Shown here piece after piece: positions 46,320-56,195 of a stretch of DNA of 64,000 bases. The stretch covers positions 1 to 64,000 of the forward strand of contig JAKSUC010000008.1 in the NCBI GenBank assembly GCA_024413595.1, in the 5' to 3' direction. Position 1 is the first letter of the stretch. Each line of letters starts with the position of its first letter. A program made the translations under genes and the position numbers. The notes beneath the pieces were generated by a model. It worked only from the letters and a program-made list of their open reading frames with translations. It made no database searches and was not told the origin of the DNA. Source of the stretch: Bacteroidales bacterium (GTDB lineage Bacteria; Bacteroidota; Bacteroidia; Bacteroidales; UBA3824).

Positions 46320-47510
46320 TTATTCAACGATTTTACCAATTTGACCAGAACCTACTGTACGACCACCTTCACGGATAGCGAAACGAAGACCTTCGTTCAA
46401 TGCTACAGGGTAGATTAATGTTACAGTGATGTTAACGTGGTCACCTGGCATTACCATTTCTACGCCTTCTGGTAATTGGATTTCACCAGTTACGTCTAAT
46501 GTTCTTAAATAGAACTGAGGACGGTAGTTATTGTGGAATGGAGTGTGACGTCCACCTTCTTCTTTTTTCAATACGTAGATTTCAGCTGAGAATTTGGTGT
46601 GAGGAGTGATAGAACCTGGTTTTGCGATAACCATACCTCTCTTCAATTGTTCTTTTTCGATACCTCTTAATAGTAAACCAGCGTTGTCACCAGCTTCACC
46701 TTTATCAAGAAGTTTACGGAACATTTCGATACCTGTTACAACTGATTTTAAAGCATCTTCTTTAGAAAGACCTACGATTTCAACTGGATCGTTAAGATTA
46801 ATAACACCAGCTTCAATTCTACCAGTAGCAACTGTACCACGACCAGTAATAGAGAAAATGTCTTCAACTGGCATTAAGAATGGTTTATCAACTGCACGTG
46901 TTGGTAATGGAATGTATTCGTCAACAGCAGCCATAAGTTCCATAACTTTATCTTCCCATTGAGCTTCGCCGTTTAATGCGCCTAAAGCAGAACCACGGAT
47001 GATAGGTGTGTTGTCACCATCATAATCGTAAGAAGATAATAATTCACGAAGTTCCATTTCAACTAGATCGAGCAATTCAGGATCGTCAACCATATCGCAT
47101 TTGTTCATGAAAACAACGATTTTAGGAACGTTTACTTGGCGTGCTAAAAGGATGTGTTCACGAGTTTGAGGCATAGGACCGTCAGTAGCAGCACAAACAA
47201 GGATTGCACCGTCCATTTGAGCAGCACCAGTAACCATGTTTTTTACATAGTCAGCGTGACCTGGACAGTCAACGTGTGCATAGTGACGATTAGCTGTTTG
47301 ATATTCTACGTGAGATGTATTAATGGTTATACCTCTTTCTTTTTCTTCTGGAGCGTTATCGATTGAGTCGAAACTTCTAACTTCTGAAAGACCTTTTTTT
47401 GCTAATACAGTTGTGATAGCAGCTGTTAATGTTGTCTTTCCGTGGTCAACGTGACCGATAGTACCAATGTTTACGTGTGGTTTTGATCTATCGAATTGTT
47501 CTTTAGCCAT
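46320..47510 (-). CDS. tuf: Elongation factor Tu
   Basis: GTPase that delivers aminoacyl-tRNA, 396 residues. G motifs: GHVDHGKTT (residues 19-27), [12 protein letters not shown] (switch I), [12 protein letters not shown] near residue 136 and SAL near 174; domains II and III are complete. Only one copy is in the window. It lies in a tRNA operon (four tRNAs upstream, tRNA-Trp downstream). Confidence 0.99.
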   Translation of the reverse strand: MAKEQFDRSKPHVNIGTIGHVDHGKTTLTAAITTVLAKKGLSEVRSFDSIDNAPEEKERGITINTSHVEYQTANRHYAHVDCPGHADYVKNMVTGAAQMDGAILVCAATDGPMPQTREHILLARQVNVPKIVVFMNKCDMVDDPELLDLVEMELRELLSSYDYDGDNTPIIRGSALGALNGEAQWEDKVMELMAAVDEYIPLPTRAVDKPFLMPVEDIFSITGRGTVATGRIEAGVINLNDPVEIVGLSKEDALKSVVTGIEMFRKLLDKGEAGDNAGLLLRGIEKEQLKRGMVIAKPGSITPHTKFSAEIYVLKKEEGGRHTPFHNNYRPQFYLRTLDVTGEIQLPEGVEMVMPGDHVNITVTLIYPVALNEGLRFAIREGGRTVGSGQIGKIVE

Positions 47511-47609
47511 GGTAATTTAAATATTTGTTGGTAAAAAATAAATTTTATTAATTAATTACTATTTTAATATTGTATCCCTATTGTTAATTGGTATACAAAA
47601 AAAAATTTG

Positions 47610-47681
<72 letters not shown>

Positions 47682-47701
47682 TTTGAAGTATTAAAAAAAA
47701 G

Positions 47702-47774
47702 AGCGGGAAACGAGGCTCGAACCCGCGACCTTCAGCTTGGAAGGCTGACGCTCTACCGACTGAGCTATTCCCGC
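47702..47774 (-). tRNA. tRNA-Gly (TCC)
   Basis: Minus-strand cloverleaf GCGGGAA ... TTCCCGC with anticodon loop CTTCCAA (anticodon TCC) and T-arm GTTCGAG. Confidence 0.95.
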
Positions 47775-47789
47775 TTGTTAATATTTCAG

Positions 47790-47871
47790 TGGGGAGTGAT
47801 GGATTCGAACCACCGAAGGCTTAGCCAGCAGATTTACAGTCTGTCCCATTTGACCGCTCTGGAAACTCCCC
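47790..47871 (-). tRNA. tRNA-Tyr (GTA)
   Basis: Minus-strand class II tRNA with a long variable arm (GGGGAGT ... ACTCCCC, 82 bases), anticodon loop CTGTAAA (anticodon GTA), T-arm GTTCGAA and discriminator A. Confidence 0.96.
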
Positions 47872-47886
47872 TATTTTGCTTGTTTG

Positions 47887-47960
47887 AGCCGGTGGAGGGA
47901 TTCGAACCCCCGACCAGCTGATTACAAATCAGCTGCTCTGGCCAACTGAGCTACACCGGC
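47887..47960 (-). tRNA. tRNA-Thr (TGT)
   Basis: Minus-strand cloverleaf GCCGGTG ... CACCGGC with anticodon loop TTTGTAA (anticodon TGT) between GCTGA and TCAGC. First tRNA of the tuf operon. Confidence 0.95.
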
Positions 47961-48026
47961 AAGCAAATAATTATTTTAAGATCGTCGTCGTTTTTATTGT
48001 GTGTATCATTTCTGATTTCGACGGTG

Positions 48027-48057
48027 CAAATGTAGAGTGTTTTTTTTAATCTACAAA
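48027..48057 (-). promoter_or_regulatory. Promoter of the tRNA-tuf operon
   Basis: On the minus strand TTTG (48054-48057) and TACATTTG (48027-48034) are 19 bases apart, an exact consensus match, about 65 bases before the first tRNA. Confidence 0.8.
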
Positions 48058-48082
48058 ATAATTATCTACTTTTTTTTTATTT

Positions 48083-48382
48083 TTATTTCTGTTTTTCTTT
48101 TCTTTTTAGTAGTTGAACTCGCAAAGCCTCTAAGCCAGTGTCAATTGACTCTTCAAAAGATTTTGATTTTTTTTCTGCAAAGATGTCGCTTCCGGGTACT
48201 TCTATGCGAATTTTGGCAACTTTACTATCATAATTTTTACTTTGTGAGCGTTCCAATGATAAAAAAACTTCTGCTTTTATGATATCATCGGCAACTTGAG
48301 ACAATTTTCCGACCTTTTCTGTAATAAATTCTTCCAACTTGGTGTCGGGATTAAAGTGGATAGCTTCAATTTTTACGTTCAT
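48083..48382 (-). CDS. hpf: Ribosome hibernation-promoting factor / RaiA family
   Basis: A 99-residue, short-form HPF/YfiA protein (VKIEAIHFNPDTKLEEFITEKVGKLSQV, then VEVFLSLER-like AEVFLSLERSQSKNYDSKVAKIRIEVPGSDIFAEKKSKSFEESIDTGLEALRVQLLKRKEK). It binds the 30S subunit to protect or dimerise idle ribosomes. It lacks the C-terminal dimerisation domain of long HPF. It is encoded 26 bases after xerC, an arrangement common in Bacteroidota. Confidence 0.92.
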   Translation of the reverse strand: MNVKIEAIHFNPDTKLEEFITEKVGKLSQVADDIIKAEVFLSLERSQSKNYDSKVAKIRIEVPGSDIFAEKKSKSFEESIDTGLEALRVQLLKRKEKQK

Positions 48383-48408
48383 AATTTTTCCTCCTAATTG
48401 TTTGGTTA

Positions 48409-49281
48409 TTATGCTCGAGGATGAGCTTGTTTGTATACTTGTTTTAATTTATCGTATGTAACATGTGTGTATATCTGCGTGGCAGATAAATTGGCATGTC
48501 CTAATAATTCTTTTATTGCGTTTAAGTCTGCTCCATTGTTTAACATTCCTGTTGCAAAGGAATGGCGCAATGTATGTGGACTATTTTTACTTACTGTTTG
48601 CGTTTGTTCTAAATATTGGTGTACTATTTTATAAACTAAACGCGGATATAGTGGTTCGCCATTTGATAATTTAAATAATGGTGCGTCACTTATACTAACA
48701 AATTTACGAAGTCGTGAACATAATGTTTCACTCATCGGCACTATGCGTGTTTTATTTCCTTTGCCTTTTACGGTTAATGTGCAATTAATGAAATCGATAT
48801 CTCTACATTTAATATTTATTAATTCACTCGATCTTATTCCTGTGTTATAAAATAATTCTAGTATCATTCGATTTCGTTCGCCATTTTTGTCGTTTTGAAA
48901 CAATTCTTCATTATCTAATAATTGATTCATGGCTGTATCGGGTACAAATTCTGGTAATCGTCGTGGTGTTTTTAGATTTTCTAATTTTGATACTGGACTT
49001 ATTTTTATTATTTCTTTTTTTATTAGATATTTGTAAAAACAGCGCATGGCTGATATTTTACGGTTTATGCTTGTTGATTCTATTCCTTGTGTTTTTAATT
49101 CTACTAACCAATGGCGTATTTGTCTAACGCCTACTGTTATTAATCCTGTAGGTGGTGTTTGTTGTTGAAGATAGTTGCCCAATATTTCAAGATCTGTTAT
49201 ATATCCTTTTATTGTATGGGGACTATATCGACGTTCATATTCTAAATAGTCTGAAAATTCTTGTAATATTATTTCTGCCAT
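48409..49281 (-). CDS. xerC: Tyrosine recombinase XerC/XerD
   Basis: A 290-residue tyrosine recombinase that resolves chromosome dimers. The N-terminal SAM-like core-binding domain is FSDYLEYERRYSPHTIKGYITDLEIL. In the catalytic domain are the first Arg in NTGIRSSELINIKCRDID, Lys in VKGKGNKTRIVPMSE, HTLRHSFATGML (His and second Arg), LLGHANLSATQIYTH and the nucleophile Tyr. All catalytic residues are present. The housekeeping context next to hpf and rpsU argues for a chromosomal Xer rather than a mobile-element integrase. Confidence 0.93.
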   Translation of the reverse strand: MAEIILQEFSDYLEYERRYSPHTIKGYITDLEILGNYLQQQTPPTGLITVGVRQIRHWLVELKTQGIESTSINRKISAMRCFYKYLIKKEIIKISPVSKLENLKTPRRLPEFVPDTAMNQLLDNEELFQNDKNGERNRMILELFYNTGIRSSELINIKCRDIDFINCTLTVKGKGNKTRIVPMSETLCSRLRKFVSISDAPLFKLSNGEPLYPRLVYKIVHQYLEQTQTVSKNSPHTLRHSFATGMLNNGADLNAIKELLGHANLSATQIYTHVTYDKLKQVYKQAHPRA

Positions 49282-49297
49282 TAGTATTTTATATAAT

Positions 49298-49356
49298 AAA
49301 AAAAAACAAATGAACCTAAATATGTATCTTATACAGCTCTTTAGGTTTATTTGTTT
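49298..49356 (-). terminator. Terminator after rpsU
   Basis: AAAACAAATGAACCTAAA and TTTAGGTTTATTTGTTTT pair with one mismatch around a ~20-base loop and are followed on the minus strand by a long T-run. Confidence 0.75.
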
Positions 49357-49425
49357 TGCTAAAGAAACCGATATTGAAATTTACTAATAATATCGGTAAT
49401 AGTCAAGAAAAAAGATGAAAAAATA

Positions 49426-49623
49426 TTAAATATCTTCTTGTTCTCTTTGAAGCTTTTGAATATAAATAGCTTTGAGAATTTGGTCTCTTCTCTTAACTGA
49501 AAATTTTGTGAATGCTTGACGTTCTCTTAATTCTTTTACTACGCCAGTTTTTTCAAATTTTCTTTTAAATTTCTTGAGGGCTCTTTCAATGTTTTCGCCT
49601 TCTTTAATTGGAACTATGATCAT
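49426..49623 (-). CDS. rpsU: 30S ribosomal protein S21
   Basis: A 65-residue basic protein with the S21 pattern IIVPIKEGENIERALKKFKRKFEKTGVVKELRERQAFTKFSVKRR. It has its own promoter and terminator. The C-terminus ends LQREQEDI. Confidence 0.96.
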   Translation of the reverse strand: MIIVPIKEGENIERALKKFKRKFEKTGVVKELRERQAFTKFSVKRRDQILKAIYIQKLQREQEDI

Positions 49624-49668
49624 ATCCTTATATTTATTTAAATAAATTTATGTTTCTATTTTGGAGTG

Positions 49669-49698
49669 CAAAATTAATTATTTTGATTGATAGACAAA
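49669..49698 (-). promoter_or_regulatory. Promoter of rpsU
   Basis: On the minus strand TTTG (49695-49698) and TAATTTTG (49669-49676) are 18 bases apart, ~45 bases before the start codon. Confidence 0.65.
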
Positions 49699-49730
49699 AA
49701 TTTTTCTGATTTTTTTTATTGTTTTTTATT

Positions 49731-51335
49731 TTAATTTTCTAAACCCACTTTATATATGTATACAGGCATATTTCTGTTTTTTTTGTTGAAATATTGTATT
49801 ATTCTATCGCTTATGCTTGGGGTTATGGTTTGTTGATAGGTAATGGTGTTGAATATTGTTTTTATTTTTTCTACTCGTTGTTCTAATTTGTAGTCGCCAT
49901 AAAATAAAATGTATTGTGGATATAAGCTGTCAGGGATGTTTTCAAAATATTTTTCGCTATATAATTCTCTGATATTTGGATAGTTGTTTATATATGATGA
50001 TATTATTGATTTGTCTGGTTCTTTTTCTTGTTTGTTGAGTGTATATTGTATGATTTTTCCTCCAAAATAAAATGGTGGGAATGTTTTTGAACTTGAATTT
50101 TCGCAATCGTCTACTAGTATTGATGTTATTTCGGATCTGTTTCTTGATAAATATAACATTGTTTCTACTTGTGATTTTCGTGTAAATGCTGTTGCGGTTA
50201 TTATCATAAGCAACATGTTTATTATTATAAATGAGAGTATTAATGTATTATAGAGTTTTTTATGTATTGTCCAAAATTTTGAATGATTATAATAATTGTT
50301 CCATCCTGCTATTGTTAATATTATGTAGAATGGTAGTATGTTTAACATAAATCGTTCTTGTTTATATGGTATTATGTAGTGTGCAATTATGTAGAAAAAT
50401 ACGGGGAAAAACAACATAAAATATTTTTTCCATGATCTAAAGAATGCAAATATTGCTGCTATTCCCCATGGAAATAAAAATACTAATAGTAATATTGAAA
50501 AATACATGTAATAACAACTTGGTCCACTACTGCTTAAATGTCCTGTTAATATTGATTTGCAATATTCTATTATTGAGTAAAATGGCTGATTGAAAAATAT
50601 TATGTCAACTAGTCCTTCAAATGCGAATAATGATATTAATGAGCCTAATAAAAAATATAGTGCTCTTTTTAAATTTTCTCTTATTATAAAACTTATAAAT
50701 ACTCCTATTACAAATATTCCTGAACTATACGAAATTGATGTTCCTAATCCCATTAAAAATCCTGTAAATAGGTCATCTGCGTATTTGAATGTTAGTTGTT
50801 TATATTTTGCTATTCGATAAAATCCAGCTAATAATAATATTGAGCTTACGCATTCTGCGAAATTTCTTACGCTCATGTATGGTTCAAACCATAACATTGA
50901 AATGGCAAGTCCTACGGCTAATCCTACTTTTCTGCTTGAGAATGTTCGTGCTATTCGATATGAATAATATACTGATAATAAAGATGCTAAGGCATGTACT
51001 AATCGAATTATAAACATTTTGCTTTGCGGATCAAATATTCCAAATAATTCGCCTGTTTGTAATATTAACCAATTTAATAATAAATAAAGTAAGCTATAGC
51101 CATGATCTGCAAAAGATTGATTTTCTGATGTTAAAAGTTCTGTTAATGTGATATCGCCAGACAATAACATTTGGGAATTTTCGACATAAACGTAATGTTC
51201 GTATCCGAATGCTATTCCTTGTGAAAAGAAAACTGCTACCATACGAAATGCGAATGCAGACCATATACAAAATAGTAGCGGTTTTTTTTCTAATATATAG
51301 CGCAACATGAGTTGCAATTTTTTTGTGTCTGACAC
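49731..51335 (-). CDS. Multi-spanning membrane glycosyltransferase, GT22/Alg9-like GT-C fold
   Basis: A 534-residue inner-membrane protein with about ten hydrophobic helices and a ~140-residue soluble C-terminal part. The loop after TM1 has FGYEHYVYVENSQMLL and ENQSFADHGYSLLYLLLNWL, and the late segment HYIIPYKQERFMLNILPFYIILTI matches the HKExRF motif region of GT22 mannosyltransferases. Such enzymes use polyprenyl-phosphate sugars outside the cytoplasm. The start is GTG at 51335 (SDTKKLQLML follows). It stands alone, followed by rpsU on the same strand. Family membership is likely but distant; sugar unknown. Confidence 0.65.
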   Translation of the reverse strand: MSDTKKLQLMLRYILEKKPLLFCIWSAFAFRMVAVFFSQGIAFGYEHYVYVENSQMLLSGDITLTELLTSENQSFADHGYSLLYLLLNWLILQTGELFGIFDPQSKMFIIRLVHALASLLSVYYSYRIARTFSSRKVGLAVGLAISMLWFEPYMSVRNFAECVSSILLLAGFYRIAKYKQLTFKYADDLFTGFLMGLGTSISYSSGIFVIGVFISFIIRENLKRALYFLLGSLISLFAFEGLVDIIFFNQPFYSIIEYCKSILTGHLSSSGPSCYYMYFSILLLVFLFPWGIAAIFAFFRSWKKYFMLFFPVFFYIIAHYIIPYKQERFMLNILPFYIILTIAGWNNYYNHSKFWTIHKKLYNTLILSFIIINMLLMIITATAFTRKSQVETMLYLSRNRSEITSILVDDCENSSSKTFPPFYFGGKIIQYTLNKQEKEPDKSIISSYINNYPNIRELYSEKYFENIPDSLYPQYILFYGDYKLEQRVEKIKTIFNTITYQQTITPSISDRIIQYFNKKNRNMPVYIYKVGLEN

Positions 51336-51423
51336 CTTATTATATTATTAAAAAATCACAAATTAATACGGATTGACAAAATTATTGTTTTTTGAGTATT
51401 AATTTGTGATTATAATGTGTTTT

Positions 51424-53334
51424 TTATTCTGATAATAATTTTTCGAGTTTTGATAATATATTATCGACACCTCCAAATCCTGATTGTGAACCAGATATTT
51501 CACCTTTTTTATTTATAAATAAATAGTGTGGTATTCCTTGTATATTTAATTTAACTTCAAGATTGTTCCATAATTTGTCAGAAACGCGATAATGGTCTCC
51601 TTTCATTTCTAGTATCATATTATTGAAATTGGGTTCAGGTGATGTTTGGTTTGTTATATAGATAAAATCGACACCTTTTTCTGCAAGTTCATCGTGATAT
51701 TTTTTCATTGCTTGAATTCCCATTCTACATGGACCACACCATGTTGCCCAAAAATCGATATATACAACTTTACCTTTATGTGTTTGTAAAATATCTACTA
51801 GAAAGGCTTCGGCTTCTGTTTCTTCACTTTTATGTTCGTAATATCCACCTTTATTTTTTTCATATTCAAGTTTTGATAATAATTCTTTGTTTCGTTGTTT
51901 TGCATAATCTACAAACAAAGGATTTTCATTTTTTTCTATTTGCGACATATTATCGTCTGTAATAGGTGTTTGTTCTTCTATCCAACTAAATAATGGTTGA
52001 TTTTTTATAAGGTCAGATAAAATTCCATTTGTAGGTATTTCTATATTTGATTTAGATAACTCTGCAAGTTTTATTACTATACTGCTATAATTGTCATAAT
52101 AAAGCATTTGAGCATCATTTATATTTAGGTCACTTATAAAATTATAGAAATCATTGGTGAATTTGGGTGTTACATAATCTTTTGGAAGAGGTTCTTCGTG
52201 TTTAATTTTATTGTTATTACGATATATATTCTCCATTATATTTTCGACAAAGAGGCAAAAAAATGCTTGGTTTCCTCGAAGATTTATTTTTGAATATTCT
52301 TTTGCTTTGATAGGCATATTAGATTTATTGATATTTTCTTCTGCTTTTTTTGCTAGATTATAAATGTATGTTTTATAATCTTCAATAGTTTTGCCATTAA
52401 AATTTAAAATATCACTATAAGCTATTGTAATTCCTTCTGTAATATTGATTGCATTATTGATATCAGCATTATCACCTTTAAAATATGCATATATTTTATC
52501 TTCTTTATTTGCTTTTCTAATAGCCATAAATTGATGTAAATCAAATACAATTTCTTCCGTACCATTAATTGATGCCAAAAGTGTAGTACTAAGCATAGGC
52601 ATTACATCTAATTCAACAAATTGACATTCTTGAATAAGAGGTACTTTTATTTCAAATGTATTGTCTTGATTAATATATCCATAATAATTATCTTCACTTC
52701 CAGAGATAGGGTCTATTGTGTAACATGATAATAAAGGTGAATTATCTCCAAAAAAACCTTCATGATATCCAACAAAACTAACCTTTATTGTTGTTTCGCC
52801 TAATGCAAGTTTGTTTTGTGGTAATGTTTTTCCATCGTCAACCACTTTTATTGCATTATAAAATTCTTCTTGAGCTTTTTGATGTTCTGCTTTGTTTTTT
52901 TCGTTGACTTGTTGTGTTAAAGGTATATCCCAAATTCGAAAACAATCTTCACAATTGCCATCTTCTATAAAATCTATAGTTTCTATGTTTTTATCAATAG
53001 GCGGAAAAACCATTGTAAAATCTCTGGTAAATCTTTCGCCAGAACCATAGTATGGTTTATCAAATTTGATTCCGTCAACACTTATAACTTTTAACTTTTT
53101 GTCTCCAGCCACTATATAACTTCCACTCGCCATAGATATTGCACCTTTTGCATATCCATGATATGTTCTAGCATATAGTTTTGTTGCTTGATCGTTGAAT
53201 TCAACTTTTTGGATAACTAATTCAACAGTATTACCCGAAACATATCCTACTTCAGGGTTTTCGATTACTCCATTTTGTGCCATTGTAAAAAATGGCATTG
53301 TGGCTAATAATGCCACCGCTAATAATTTGTTCAT
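51424..53334 (-). CDS. Exported thioredoxin-like (TlpA family) protein with long N-terminal region
   Basis: A 636-residue exported protein: signal peptide (NKLLAVALLATMPFFTMA), then a ~480-residue region without recognisable enzymatic motif, typical of Bacteroidota TlpA/DUF4369-like architectures. The C-terminal thioredoxin domain (about 500-636) has GKVVYIDFWATWCGPCRMGIQAMKKY, with the redox CGPC pair intact, and the cis-Pro in IQGIPHYLFINKKG. It probably acts as a periplasmic thiol reductase or oxidase. The upstream neighbour, 86 bases away on the same strand, is an ABC exporter. Confidence 0.87.
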   Translation of the reverse strand: MNKLLAVALLATMPFFTMAQNGVIENPEVGYVSGNTVELVIQKVEFNDQATKLYARTYHGYAKGAISMASGSYIVAGDKKLKVISVDGIKFDKPYYGSGERFTRDFTMVFPPIDKNIETIDFIEDGNCEDCFRIWDIPLTQQVNEKNKAEHQKAQEEFYNAIKVVDDGKTLPQNKLALGETTIKVSFVGYHEGFFGDNSPLLSCYTIDPISGSEDNYYGYINQDNTFEIKVPLIQECQFVELDVMPMLSTTLLASINGTEEIVFDLHQFMAIRKANKEDKIYAYFKGDNADINNAINITEGITIAYSDILNFNGKTIEDYKTYIYNLAKKAEENINKSNMPIKAKEYSKINLRGNQAFFCLFVENIMENIYRNNNKIKHEEPLPKDYVTPKFTNDFYNFISDLNINDAQMLYYDNYSSIVIKLAELSKSNIEIPTNGILSDLIKNQPLFSWIEEQTPITDDNMSQIEKNENPLFVDYAKQRNKELLSKLEYEKNKGGYYEHKSEETEAEAFLVDILQTHKGKVVYIDFWATWCGPCRMGIQAMKKYHDELAEKGVDFIYITNQTSPEPNFNNMILEMKGDHYRVSDKLWNNLEVKLNIQGIPHYLFINKKGEISGSQSGFGGVDNILSKLEKLLSE

Positions 53335-53420
53335 ATAAAATATATTTAGAGGTTAAAATATTCATTATTTATATTGTTAGTTAGCTGGTATTTAATAATT
53401 TAAGATAATCATATCGTATT

Positions 53421-55250
53421 TTAAAACATTTGTAAATCACACAAACGACGATAAGCTCCGTTTAGTGCCATTAATTCATCGTGTCTACCACGTTCAATGA
53501 TACAGCCATCGTTTAATACGCATATTTCATCGGCATCTTTTACGGTTGATAATCTATGCGCAATAACTATTGATGTTCTATTTTTCATTAATTTGGTTAA
53601 AGCATCTTGAACTAATCGTTCGCTTTCTGTATCTAGTGCTGAAGTTGCTTCGTCTAATATTAGGATTGGTGGATTTTTTAGTACTGCTCGTGCTATACTA
53701 ATACGTTGACGTTGTCCTCCTGATAGTTTTGATCCCCTATCTCCTACTCCACTTTCGTATTGTTCTGGTTTTTCGTTGATAAATTCGATTGCATTGGCTA
53801 TTGCTGCTGCAGATTCTACTTCTTTGTCTGTTGCGTTTTCAACTCCAAATGCTATATTGTTTCGAATGGTATCGTTAAATAATATTGATTCTTGATTTAC
53901 ATTTCCCATTAATGAACGTAAATCGGTTAGTTTGTAATCTTTTATGTTTATGCCATCGATTAAGATTTCTCCTTCTTCTATATCCCAAAATCGTGGTAAT
54001 AAATCTACTAATGTTGATTTTCCACTTCCACTTTGTCCTACTAATGCTACTGTTTTTCCTTTTTCGATTGTTAAATTGATATTTTTTAATACGTATTTTT
54101 CTGCATATTTAAATGATACGTTTTTGAATTCTATGCTATGATTAAAATCACTGATACGTACTGGTTTTTCTATTTCTGGTACGTGCATTTCTTCGTTTAA
54201 TATTACGTTTACTCTATCAAGCGAAGCCATACCTTTTTGAATGGTGTTAAATGTTCTTGCTAATTCTTTTGATGGATTTAGTAATTGTGAAAAAACTGCA
54301 AGATAAAATATGAATGATGCAGGTGCTAATGTGCTACGGTCTTCTAATATTAAATAACCGCCTCCTACTAATATTACTGTAAATACTGCTATTCCTAAAA
54401 ATTCACTTAATGGTGATGATAATGTATGTTTGCGAAATACTTTATTTTGTAGTTTATAGATTTTTTGATTGATTTTTTCAAAACGTTGTTTCATTTTATC
54501 TTCGGCAATAAATGCTTTGATAATTCTTAATCCGCTAAGAGTTTCTTCCATAACAGTTAGCATTTCTCCTGCTGCTGCTTGTCCTAAGCCTGATGATGAT
54601 TTTAAACTTTTGCCTAATTTGCCTATTAATAATGCTATTATGGGTAAAACTACTAATACTCCTAAGGTTAATTCCCAACTTGTATATATCAATGAACCAA
54701 GATACAAAATGATTTGGATTGGGTCTTTAAACAACATATCCAAACTGCCTGATATACTTGCTCTAATTTCTTGAACATCACTTGTAAAACGACTTAATAT
54801 ATCACCTTTTTTTGCTTCTGAAAAATAGCGTAATGGCAAATCTAATATTTTATGATAGATTTTTCTTTGAAAATTCATTACTGTTCCATTGCTGATTGGT
54901 GCCATGTAGAAGCTACCCATATATCCAAAAAAGTTTTTGAAAAATGCTCCTACTATTACAAATATTCCAACATACATTAAGGCTTCAAACTTGCCGTTAT
55001 GAACTATTATGTCATATAAAAAATAATTAAAATAATCGTCTATATGTTTAAAACAATCTATACTAAAGCTCCATGGTCCAGGATCGTTTACTACTTTATT
55101 TTCAACTTCAAATAAGAGATTTAAAAAAGGGATTATCATTGCTATACTAAACAATGAAAATACTGTACTTAAACAATTTAGTAATACATTTAAAAATGCG
55201 TATTTTTTAAATGGTTTTAAATAACTTACTACGGTTTTTATGGTATTCAC
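53421..55250 (-). CDS. ABC exporter, MsbA-type fused permease and ATPase
   Basis: A 609-residue half-transporter. Six transmembrane helices (first at about residues 17-43, last near 300) precede the nucleotide-binding domain: Walker A VALVGQSGSGKSTLVDLLPRFWD near residue 398, Q-loop GNVNQESILFNDTIRNNI, signature KLSGGQRQRISIARAVL, Walker B PILILDEATSALD and switch His IVIAHRLST. A ~35-residue periplasmic insertion between the first two helices is rich in Asp and aromatics. Family role: lipid or lipid-linked export (MsbA-like) or drug export; the substrate is not determinable here. Confidence 0.9.
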   Translation of the reverse strand: MNTIKTVVSYLKPFKKYAFLNVLLNCLSTVFSLFSIAMIIPFLNLLFEVENKVVNDPGPWSFSIDCFKHIDDYFNYFLYDIIVHNGKFEALMYVGIFVIVGAFFKNFFGYMGSFYMAPISNGTVMNFQRKIYHKILDLPLRYFSEAKKGDILSRFTSDVQEIRASISGSLDMLFKDPIQIILYLGSLIYTSWELTLGVLVVLPIIALLIGKLGKSLKSSSGLGQAAAGEMLTVMEETLSGLRIIKAFIAEDKMKQRFEKINQKIYKLQNKVFRKHTLSSPLSEFLGIAVFTVILVGGGYLILEDRSTLAPASFIFYLAVFSQLLNPSKELARTFNTIQKGMASLDRVNVILNEEMHVPEIEKPVRISDFNHSIEFKNVSFKYAEKYVLKNINLTIEKGKTVALVGQSGSGKSTLVDLLPRFWDIEEGEILIDGINIKDYKLTDLRSLMGNVNQESILFNDTIRNNIAFGVENATDKEVESAAAIANAIEFINEKPEQYESGVGDRGSKLSGGQRQRISIARAVLKNPPILILDEATSALDTESERLVQDALTKLMKNRTSIVIAHRLSTVKDADEICVLNDGCIIERGRHDELMALNGAYRRLCDLQMF

Positions 55251-55337
55251 TATTTCCTATTTTTTTAATTTATAATATCTGCAAAACTACTGAATTTAAT
55301 TATAAGTGAAAAATCATAAACCTTAAAAAACATAAAA

Positions 55338-55379
55338 AAATCGTGGTATTATAATAATTACCACGATTTCTTTTTTTTA
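55338..55379 (-). terminator. Terminator after the rubrerythrin gene
   Basis: AAATCGTGGTA (55338-55348) pairs with TACCACGATTT (55359-55369). On the minus strand a run of seven T residues follows; the opposite side also has a T-run, so it works in both directions. Confidence 0.8.
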
Positions 55380-55393
55380 ACATTGAAATATTT

Positions 55394-55945
55394 CTATTTT
55401 TTAAAATATCTATCGTATAGACCTTTAAAGCCTTTTCCGTGACGTGCTTCGTCTTTTGCCATTTCGTGAACTGTGTCGTGAATAGCGTCTAAATTTTGTT
55501 GTTTTGCATTTGTTGCTATTCTGTTTTTATCTTGACAAGCTCCTGCTTCGGCTATCATTCTGTTATAAACATTTGTTTTGGTATCTGATAATACATCACC
55601 TAATAATTCTGCAAATTTGCTTGCATGTTCAGCTTCTTCAAAGGCATAACGTTTAAATGCTTCTGCTATTTCAGGATATCCTTCTCGATCGGCTTGTCTA
55701 CTCATTGCTAAGTACATTCCAACTTCAGCACATTCTCCATTGAAATGTGTTTCTAAGTCTTTTTTCATTTCAGGTGTTACATCTTTGGCTATGCCTACTA
55801 CATGTTCTGTAACAAAATTTAATTCTGTTTCTTCTATAAGTTTAAATTTTTCTTTTGGAGCTTTGCATTTAGGACATTTTTCTGGAGCTTCTTCTCCTTC
55901 GTGTACATAACCACATACTGGGCAAATCCATTTTTTTTGTGCCAT
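55394..55945 (-). CDS. Reverse rubrerythrin (N-terminal rubredoxin domain)
   Basis: A 183-residue non-haem iron protein that reduces H2O2 in anaerobes. The rubredoxin-like domain comes first: [27 protein letters not shown] with two C-x-x-C pairs (residues 8-27). The four-helix di-iron domain follows, with [43 protein letters not shown] and [20 protein letters not shown] supplying Glu and His ligands. This domain order is the reverse of classic rubrerythrin and typical of the reverse-rubrerythrin group. It is monocistronic with a strong terminator. It indicates an anaerobe with oxidative-stress defence. Confidence 0.93.
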   Translation of the reverse strand: MAQKKWICPVCGYVHEGEEAPEKCPKCKAPKEKFKLIEETELNFVTEHVVGIAKDVTPEMKKDLETHFNGECAEVGMYLAMSRQADREGYPEIAEAFKRYAFEEAEHASKFAELLGDVLSDTKTNVYNRMIAEAGACQDKNRIATNAKQQNLDAIHDTVHEMAKDEARHGKGFKGLYDRYFKK

Positions 55946-56160
55946 AATCTTATATTTTTTTGTTTGAATTTATTTAGTTGCAATATTATGGATTATTTGT
56001 GTTAATGTCAAGATGCTTTTATTTTATTATTGAGATATTATGTTTTATTTTTTAGATATGTATGGAATGTTGTTTTATATTTCTTTGTTTTAAATTATGA
56101 TTATTAACGTTGTTTTATAAATTATTTTTGATTTATAGTTTAAATTCAATAATAAATAGT

Positions 56161-56168
56161 TATCTTTG
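56161..56168 (+). promoter_or_regulatory. Probable -7 box (TATCTTTG) of rlmH
   Basis: TATCTTTG matches the -7 consensus and covers an in-frame ATG-like start at 56166 region, which supports translation from the ATG at 56196. No -33 TTTG at the usual distance. Confidence 0.5.
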
Positions 56169-56195
56169 TATTCAAACTCAAAGGGAAAACGTATT

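Noticed and set aside
48409..49281. Integrase of a mobile element
   Set aside because: The tyrosine recombinase has the size, motifs and hpf/tuf context of chromosomal XerC/D; no attachment repeats were seen in the neighbouring tRNA genes.
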